NCBI GenBank assembly: GCA_024690635.1 | Contig: JAILOW010000182.1 | Coordinates: 1 to 21,291 of the forward strand | Reading direction: 5' to 3' | Origin: Butyrivibrio sp. | Lineage (GTDB): Bacteria; Bacillota_A; Clostridia; Lachnospirales; Lachnospiraceae | Length of the DNA stretch: 21,291 bases | In this document: one piece after another, positions 17,181 to 21,291 of the stretch | Layout of the letters: every line of letters begins with the position of its first letter | Position numbering within the stretch: the first letter of the stretch is position 1 | Program-made: the position numbers and the translations under genes | The notes under the pieces: generated by a model | Told to the model about the DNA's origin: nothing | Seen by the model: only the letters and a program-made list of their open reading frames with translations | The model's database searches: none

Positions 17181-18198
17181 TGTCCCCTCCCATGATAAGC
17201 GCAAATTTATCCGTCCACTCTTTCTTACTCTTTATAACAAGGTCTCTGTCAACTTCTATTATGTCAAGGCTCCCTTTTTCGCTGACAAGATTTGATGCCT
17301 CCACGTCAGTTCGAACAGAACGCCTTCCGAGATTTTTGGATATATATTTTTGAACGTGGGCGTCCGTCATAAAGTCCACAAAAGCCTTGGCGCTGTCCAC
17401 ATTTTTTGCGTTTTTGTTTATGTAAAGGCCGTCGGGTGTTGAAACCACGCCCTCCTTCATATAGACGATCTTTATATGCTTGCCGGCTTTTAACATTGTG
17501 ATGGCAGCCTCTTCAAAGGTAAGACCCACAACATACTTGCCGCTTGAAACGCCCTCATAAACCGCGGAGGATCCTGAGACCAGTCCGCCGGTGAGCTGCC
17601 CTGCAAAAGAGCTGACATAGTCCCAGCCTTTTTCGGGATCGCCGCCACCCATGGCATAGAGCATCTTCACAAGCTGCTCAACAGAAGATGCTGATCTGCC
17701 GGGATCAGCGTAAGCGATCTTGCCCCTAAGAGCGGGATTAAGAAGATCCTCGTAGCCTTCTATCTTTGTATCTCCGATAAGATCAGTATTTATCATAAGG
17801 ACACTAGGCACATCAGTAAAACCTGTGATGCCTGATCCAAGGTCTTTAAACTCCGGGAGAAAACTGTCGTGATTTGCACATGTATACGGAAGAAAATAAT
17901 CACTGTAAGCACCAACGGACAATACGGATCCTCCCCATAAAAGATCCACATCTTTTCCCTCAACCATCATATCTATGGCCTCGGTGGTACCACACTTTAT
18001 GATTTCTACGGTAATGCCTGTCTCTGACTCAAATTCATTGATAAGAGGTCTCATAAAATCTATGGGATGAGGCGATGCCACCACAATCTTTTTATCCTCT
18101 TTATCGATCTGCGCATGACCTGCCAGGGCAAGATAAAGCCCCACAGCGGCCAGGATCAGGATTATAGCCGTTCCTGTTAAGATGTAAAACCTCTTCAT
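17173..18198 (-). CDS. Membrane-anchored substrate-binding protein, probable ligand sensor for the kinase, 341 aa
   Basis: The protein has an N-terminal hydrophobic helix (about 4-26) with no lipobox, then a periplasmic-binding-protein fold of the FbpA/AfuA/PgtC class: KKIVVASPHPIDFMRPLIN, GKDVDLLWGGSVLSVGAYS, YADPGRSASSVEQL and GLTFEEAAITMLKAG. It is only distantly like the importer's own binding protein. It is first in the operon, directly before kinase and regulator, with its stop inside the kinase start. In Salmonella, PgtC is a protein of this kind that works with the PgtB sensor and PgtA regulator for phosphoglycerate, so a sensing role is likely rather than transport. I prefer ATG 18198 after GAGGGG; a GTG at 18210 has no Shine-Dalgarno. 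Confidence 0.88.
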   Translation of the reverse strand: MKRFYILTGTAIILILAAVGLYLALAGHAQIDKEDKKIVVASPHPIDFMRPLINEFESETGITVEIIKCGTTEAIDMMVEGKDVDLLWGGSVLSVGAYSDYFLPYTCANHDSFLPEFKDLGSGITGFTDVPSVLMINTDLIGDTKIEGYEDLLNPALRGKIAYADPGRSASSVEQLVKMLYAMGGGDPEKGWDYVSSFAGQLTGGLVSGSSAVYEGVSSGKYVVGLTFEEAAITMLKAGKHIKIVYMKEGVVSTPDGLYINKNAKNVDSAKAFVDFMTDAHVQKYISKNLGRRSVRTDVEASNLVSEKGSLDIIEVDRDLVIKSKKEWTDKFALIMGGDNE

Positions 18199-18227
18199 AG
18201 ATCCCCTCACTGGAAAAATAATAATTT

Positions 18228-18255
18228 ATTATAGCATAGATAAAAAATGTTCTAA
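18228..18255 (-). promoter_or_regulatory. Predicted promoter of the sensor/importer block
   Basis: On the minus strand a perfect extended -10, TGCTATAAT (18228-18236), lies 16 bp after a weak TTAGAA (18250-18255). The leader would be only about 23 nt. A strong extended -10 with a poor -35 is compatible with basal constitutive expression of the sensors. Confidence 0.55.
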
Positions 18256-18282
18256 GATGCATGTCACCTAAAGAATTTCATA

Positions 18283-18311
18283 TTGTAAAATAAACGGCAA
18301 AACGATATAAT
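18283..18311 (+). promoter_or_regulatory. Predicted promoter of the alcohol dehydrogenase gene
   Basis: TTGTAA (18283-18288) and a perfect TATAAT (18306-18311) are 17 bp apart. The start point would be near 18318, giving a leader of about 47 nt that contains a Rex-like site. Confidence 0.7.
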
Positions 18312-18323
18312 ATTTATTGGGTT

Positions 18324-18341
18324 ACGTTATTTTTTTAACAA
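18324..18341. promoter_or_regulatory. Candidate Rex (NADH/NAD+ sensor) operator
   Basis: The 18-bp stretch matches the Rex consensus TTGTTAANNNNTTAACAA at 11 of 14 fixed positions; the right half TTAACAA is perfect and the core GTTA-N6-TAAC is intact. It lies just downstream of the predicted start point, where a repressor would act. Rex controls alcohol dehydrogenase genes in many Clostridia. The T-rich surroundings make a chance match possible. Confidence 0.45.
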
Positions 18342-18364
18342 TATTTTTCAAGGAGGTATTACTT

Positions 18365-19582
18365 ATGTCACGTTTTACACTGCCCAGAGACATCTACCAC
18401 GGAAAGGGCGCTCTTGAAGCGCTGAAGACATTTGAGGGCAAGCGCGCCATCATCTGCACAGGTGGCGGGTCCATGAAAAGGGGAGGTTTCCTTCAGAAGG
18501 TAGAAGATTACCTGAAGGAAGCAGGAATGGAAGTTGAATTGTTTGAAGGAATCGAGCCCGATCCTTCAGTCGAGACTGTTATGAAGGGTGCTGAAGCAAT
18601 GCAGAAATTCCAGCCTGACTGGATCGTTGCAATCGGCGGCGGTTCACCCATCGATGCAGCCAAGGCTATGTGGATCAAGTACGAGTATCCTGAGACAACA
18701 TTTGAAGATATGTGCAAGGTCTTTGGTCTTCCCAAGCTCCGCACAAAAGCTAAATTCTGTGCTATTTCATCCACATCAGGAACAGCTACGGAGGTTACAG
18801 CTTTCTCAATCATCACTGATTACCAGAAGGGTATCAAGTATCCTATCGCAGACTTCGAGATCACACCCGATGTTGCTATCGTAGATCCCGAGCTTGCACA
18901 CACAATGCCTAAAAAGCTTGTTGCTCACACAGGTATGGATGCTATGACCCACGCTGTTGAGGCTTATGTTTCCACAGCTAACTGCGAGTACACAGATCCT
19001 CTTGCAATCCATGCAATTGAGATGATCATGGAGCACCTTGTTAAGTCCTACAACGAAGATATGGCTTCAAGAGATGCTATGCACGATGCTCAGTGTCTTG
19101 CAGGAATGGCATTCTCCAATGCTCTTCTTGGTATCGTTCACTCAATGGCTCACAAGACCGGTGCTGTTTTTGCAGACCTTGGCGCTCACATCATCCACGG
19201 TGCAGCTAACGCTATGTACCTTCCCAAGGTTATCGCATTCAACGCAAAGGACCCTGTAGCTAAAAAGCGCTACGGCGTTATCGCTGATTACATGCACCTT
19301 GGCGGATCAAACGACGATGAGAAGGTTAAGCTCCTTATCGATTACCTGCGCAAGATGAATGATGACCTCAACATTCCTCACAGCATCAACCACTACGGTG
19401 CTGACGGACTTCCTGCAGAACAGGGCTTCGTACCTGAGGATGTATTCCTTGAGAGACTCCATGACATCGCAGCTAATGCTATTCTGGATGCCTGCACAGG
19501 ATCAAATCCCCGTCAGCCCAGCCAGGAAGAAATGGAAAAGCTGCTTAAGTGCTGCTACTACGACACAGAGGTTGATTTCTGA
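18365..19582 (+). CDS. Iron-containing (type III) alcohol dehydrogenase, 405 aa
   Basis: The enzyme reduces an aldehyde or ketone to an alcohol with NAD(P)H in the cytoplasm, typically to re-oxidise fermentation cofactors. The nucleotide site GGGSPIDAAK is at 91-100. Family metal ligands are present: Asp192 and His196 in GMDAMTHAVEAY, His263 in MAHKTG and His278 in the IHG motif. The loop between the last two histidines (GAVFADLGAHIIHG) is a few residues longer than in FucO. The family does not fix the substrate; butanol, propanediol and lactaldehyde enzymes all look like this. ATG 18365 is chosen because AAGGAGG ends 8 nt upstream; a TTG at 18317 has none. It is monocistronic, divergent from the sensor block. 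Confidence 0.95.
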   Translation: MSRFTLPRDIYHGKGALEALKTFEGKRAIICTGGGSMKRGGFLQKVEDYLKEAGMEVELFEGIEPDPSVETVMKGAEAMQKFQPDWIVAIGGGSPIDAAKAMWIKYEYPETTFEDMCKVFGLPKLRTKAKFCAISSTSGTATEVTAFSIITDYQKGIKYPIADFEITPDVAIVDPELAHTMPKKLVAHTGMDAMTHAVEAYVSTANCEYTDPLAIHAIEMIMEHLVKSYNEDMASRDAMHDAQCLAGMAFSNALLGIVHSMAHKTGAVFADLGAHIIHGAANAMYLPKVIAFNAKDPVAKKRYGVIADYMHLGGSNDDEKVKLLIDYLRKMNDDLNIPHSINHYGADGLPAEQGFVPEDVFLERLHDIAANAILDACTGSNPRQPSQEEMEKLLKCCYYDTEVDF

Positions 19583-19607
19583 TCTTCCGATAAATCCACA
19601 TGATAAT

Positions 19608-19642
19608 AAAGCGGCACAGGTCATTGACCTGTGCCGCTTTTT
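19608..19642 (+). terminator. Intrinsic terminator of the alcohol dehydrogenase gene
   Basis: AAAGCGGCACAGGTC and GACCTGTGCCGCTTT pair perfectly over 15 bp around ATT and run into TT, so five T end the hairpin. The stem may also serve the converging kinase-like gene, but the A-run on that side is short. Confidence 0.93.
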
Positions 19643-19690
19643 ATATGTCTGTTAACTTTTTATTTCAGAAAGTCTATGCCTGACAGTCCT

Positions 19691-20287
19691 TCACTCCCTG
19701 ACTTCTCCTGCTGCCTTGCATATGATATCAACGCAAGCATCTATACCAAGTGAAGAGCTCTTTACCGAAAGGTCGTAATATGAAGCATCTCCGAAGGTGG
19801 TATGGGTATAGTACTTGCAGTACTTAGCTCTTGCCTTGTCAACGGATTTCATATGCTCAAGTATCTTTTCATCGGATACTCCGGGCATCTTGCCGCGCAT
19901 CCTCTCAAGGCGCGCCCTCTGCTCAGCAGCGATAAACACATGAAGTGTTTTATCAAATTCCTTGAGAACGATATTTGCATTTCTGCCTACTATCAGGCAG
20001 TTGCCTTTTTCAGCCACCTTTCTGATGGCCTCTTTTTGTGCATTGAAAAGCCTCTCGTCCAAAGGCTTGTTGTAGAAATCAAAAAGGCTCTGTCCAAAAC
20101 CAAACTGCCTTGGAACGCGCTCATCGTAGTAGCGCACTTCCTCGGGAGAAAGGCTTCCGCTCTCCATTGCTGCCTTTAAGATCATATCCTTGTCACAATA
20201 ATATAAACCCAGTCTGTCAGCCACAGCCTTACCGATGGTGCTTCCGCCGGCTCCAAACTGTCTGCTGATGGTAATGATATTTTTCAT
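19691..20287 (-). CDS. Cytidylate-kinase-like family protein, 198 aa
   Basis: The protein belongs to the P-loop kinase family related to cytidylate kinase (Pfam Cytidylate_kin2), whose substrate is not known to me. The N-terminus IITISRQFGAGGSTIGKAV holds the family's altered P-loop, longer than the usual GxxGxGK. CLIVGRNANIVL and a lid-like stretch RARLERMRGK follow, and a conserved end with YYDLSVKSS. It is not the cmk housekeeping enzyme, which is about 220 residues with a canonical P-loop. I place the start at ATG 20287, where the family normally begins, after GGGG; an ATG at 20302 overlaps the ATPase stop (ATGA) and would add five residues. Either way translation is coupled to the ABC ATPase upstream. 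Confidence 0.85.
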   Translation of the reverse strand: MKNIITISRQFGAGGSTIGKAVADRLGLYYCDKDMILKAAMESGSLSPEEVRYYDERVPRQFGFGQSLFDFYNKPLDERLFNAQKEAIRKVAEKGNCLIVGRNANIVLKEFDKTLHVFIAAEQRARLERMRGKMPGVSDEKILEHMKSVDKARAKYCKYYTHTTFGDASYYDLSVKSSSLGIDACVDIICKAAGEVRE

Positions 20288-20298
20288 AGAATGCCCCG

Positions 20299-21042
20299 TC
20301 ATAATACTTTATTTAAGAAATCAATGGTCCTTTCCTCTTTTGGATTAAGAAGAACTTCCTGAGGAGTTCCTTCCTCCACAATAAAGCCTCCATCCATAAA
20401 GATAACTCTGTCTGCAACTTCTCTTGCAAAGCCCATCTCATGAGTAACAATGACCATTGTCATGCCGTCTGCCGCAAGGTTTTTCATAACCTGCAAAACT
20501 TCTCCCACCATCTCAGGATCAAGAGCTGATGTAGGCTCGTCAAAGAGCATGATATCAGGCTCCATACAAAGAGCTCTTGCTATGGCAACACGCTGCTTCT
20601 GACCGCCGGAAAGCTGGCTTGGAAAGCTTCCTTCTTTGTCAGCAAGGCCTACCTTTGCAAGCATCTTCTTTGCTCTCTCCACAGCTTCTGCCTTGGAGCA
20701 CTTTTTAAGCTCTATGGGAGCAAGGGTGAGGTTGTCCAGAATGTTCAGGTTGTTGAAAAGATTGAAGTGCTGGAAAACCATTCCGATGTTCTCACGGATA
20801 TGATTTATATTCACTTTCTTTTGGGTGATGTCCTGACCGTCGATGACAACCTTGCCGGAGGTAACCTCCTCAAGCCTGTTAAGACAGCGAAGGAATGTGG
20901 ATTTACCGGAACCTGAAGGTCCGATGACACATACAACTTCACCCTTTTTTATCTCTGCTGAAATATCGGATAAAACCTCAAGGTTTCCGTAACATTTCTT
21001 GAGATTATCAACTTTGATCTTGATCTCGTTATTATCTGCCAA
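20299..21042 (-). CDS. Second polar amino-acid ABC transporter ATPase (GlnQ type), 247 aa
   Basis: This is the ATPase of another amino-acid importer. Walker [10 protein letters not shown] is at 41-49, Q-loop QHF near 91, LSGGQ at 144-148, Walker B IMLFDE at 164-169 and switch His201. The best start is a TTG at 21042, 7 nt after AAAGGAGG and giving [10 protein letters not shown], the usual length; a GTG at 21072 lies upstream of that Shine-Dalgarno. The gene overlaps the end of the permease by 11 nt. It is about as similar to the ATPase at 9009 as paralogues of this subfamily usually are, so the two importers are separate systems rather than a recent local duplication. Confidence 0.95.
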   Translation of the reverse strand: MADNNEIKIKVDNLKKCYGNLEVLSDISAEIKKGEVVCVIGPSGSGKSTFLRCLNRLEEVTSGKVVIDGQDITQKKVNINHIRENIGMVFQHFNLFNNLNILDNLTLAPIELKKCSKAEAVERAKKMLAKVGLADKEGSFPSQLSGGQKQRVAIARALCMEPDIMLFDEPTSALDPEMVGEVLQVMKNLAADGMTMVIVTHEMGFAREVADRVIFMDGGFIVEEGTPQEVLLNPKEERTIDFLNKVL

Positions 21043-21291
21043 TGCTGAGCCTCCTTTCAACCATCTTTGCACTTCGTGAAAGGATAGTTATAACAATAAG
21101 ATACATGGCTCCGACAATAGCCCATGTCTGGAAAGACATGAAGGTATTTGCCTGAACATTCTTTGCGGTATTTACCAGCTCCGGGAAACCGATAACTGAC
21201 AAAATGGATGTGTCCTTAAGGGTGATAATGAACTGGTTGATGAAGGTAGGGATCATGGTGCGGATAGCCTGAGGAAGCACAACTCTTCTCA
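21032..21291 (-). CDS. Polar amino-acid ABC transporter permease, C-terminal 85 residues (cut by window edge)
   Basis: The frame is open to the window edge. The visible piece starts in the conserved region [19 protein letters not shown] just after the EAA loop, continues with [15 protein letters not shown], and ends in a final membrane helix (about [17 protein letters not shown]) and a basic tail. It matches the C-terminus of GlnP/HisM-type permeases. It overlaps the ATPase start, and the binding-protein gene probably lies further upstream outside the window. Confidence 0.93.
   Translation of the reverse strand, partial: RRVVLPQAIRTMIPTFINQFIITLKDTSILSVIGFPELVNTAKNVQANTFMSFQTWAIVGAMYLIVITILSRSAKMVERRLSIGR

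Noticed and set aside
18283..18300. Second Rex-like site at the -35 box
   Set aside because: It matches only 9 of 14 consensus positions and lacks the symmetric core; the match may come from the A/T content alone.

Overview
The window looks like a chromosomal segment of an anaerobic, Gram-positive fermenter of the Lachnospiraceae (Butyrivibrio or a close relative is my best guess). The reasons are a pyruvate:ferredoxin oxidoreductase beside a 2[4Fe-4S] clostridial ferredoxin, an iron-type alcohol dehydrogenase, consistent AGGAGG ribosome-binding sites, acidic Ala/Glu/Pro linkers behind lipoprotein signals, and the firmicute gene order gdpP-rplI-dnaB. The family assignment is inference from protein style, not from a marker gene. 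I see no rRNA, tRNA, CRISPR array, IS element or phage gene.

Layout. 1-2070: the N-terminal part of PFOR (minus, cut by the window edge) is divergent from a 56-residue ferredoxin (plus); a 361-bp AT-rich region between them carries both promoters. 2083-6005: gdpP-rplI-dnaB (c-di-AMP phosphodiesterase, ribosomal protein L9, replicative helicase), tightly packed on the minus strand with its own promoter. 6051-7407: a two-gene minus-strand operon of an SPFH/Band 7 membrane protein and a ribbon-helix-helix regulator, with two tandem 11-bp palindromic repeats across its -10 box. 7537-9761: a plus-strand polar amino-acid ABC importer (lipoprotein, permease, ATPase). 9824-18255: a long minus-strand block, in transcription order: membrane-anchored binding protein, LytS/YesM-type histidine kinase, AraC-type response regulator, binding lipoprotein, fused double permease, ATPase, MgtC-like membrane protein. 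18283-19642: an iron-type alcohol dehydrogenase (plus) with its own promoter and a Rex-like operator. 19691-21291: the end of a second amino-acid ABC importer (permease, ATPase) coupled to a cytidylate-kinase-like gene.

How they work together. PFOR and ferredoxin form the pyruvate-to-reduced-ferredoxin step, and the alcohol dehydrogenase is a plausible NAD(P)H sink under redox control. The seven-gene block reads as a self-contained sense-and-import system: the first binding protein probably presents a ligand to the kinase, the response regulator controls the importer, and the importer's own binding protein belongs to the FbpA/AfuA fold but shows His-Asp where ferric-binding proteins have a Tyr-Tyr pair. 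That, together with the resemblance to the PgtC-PgtB-PgtA phosphoglycerate sensors, makes a phosphorylated organic compound a better guess for the ligand than iron. The MgtC-like gene at the end of the block is the least explained member.
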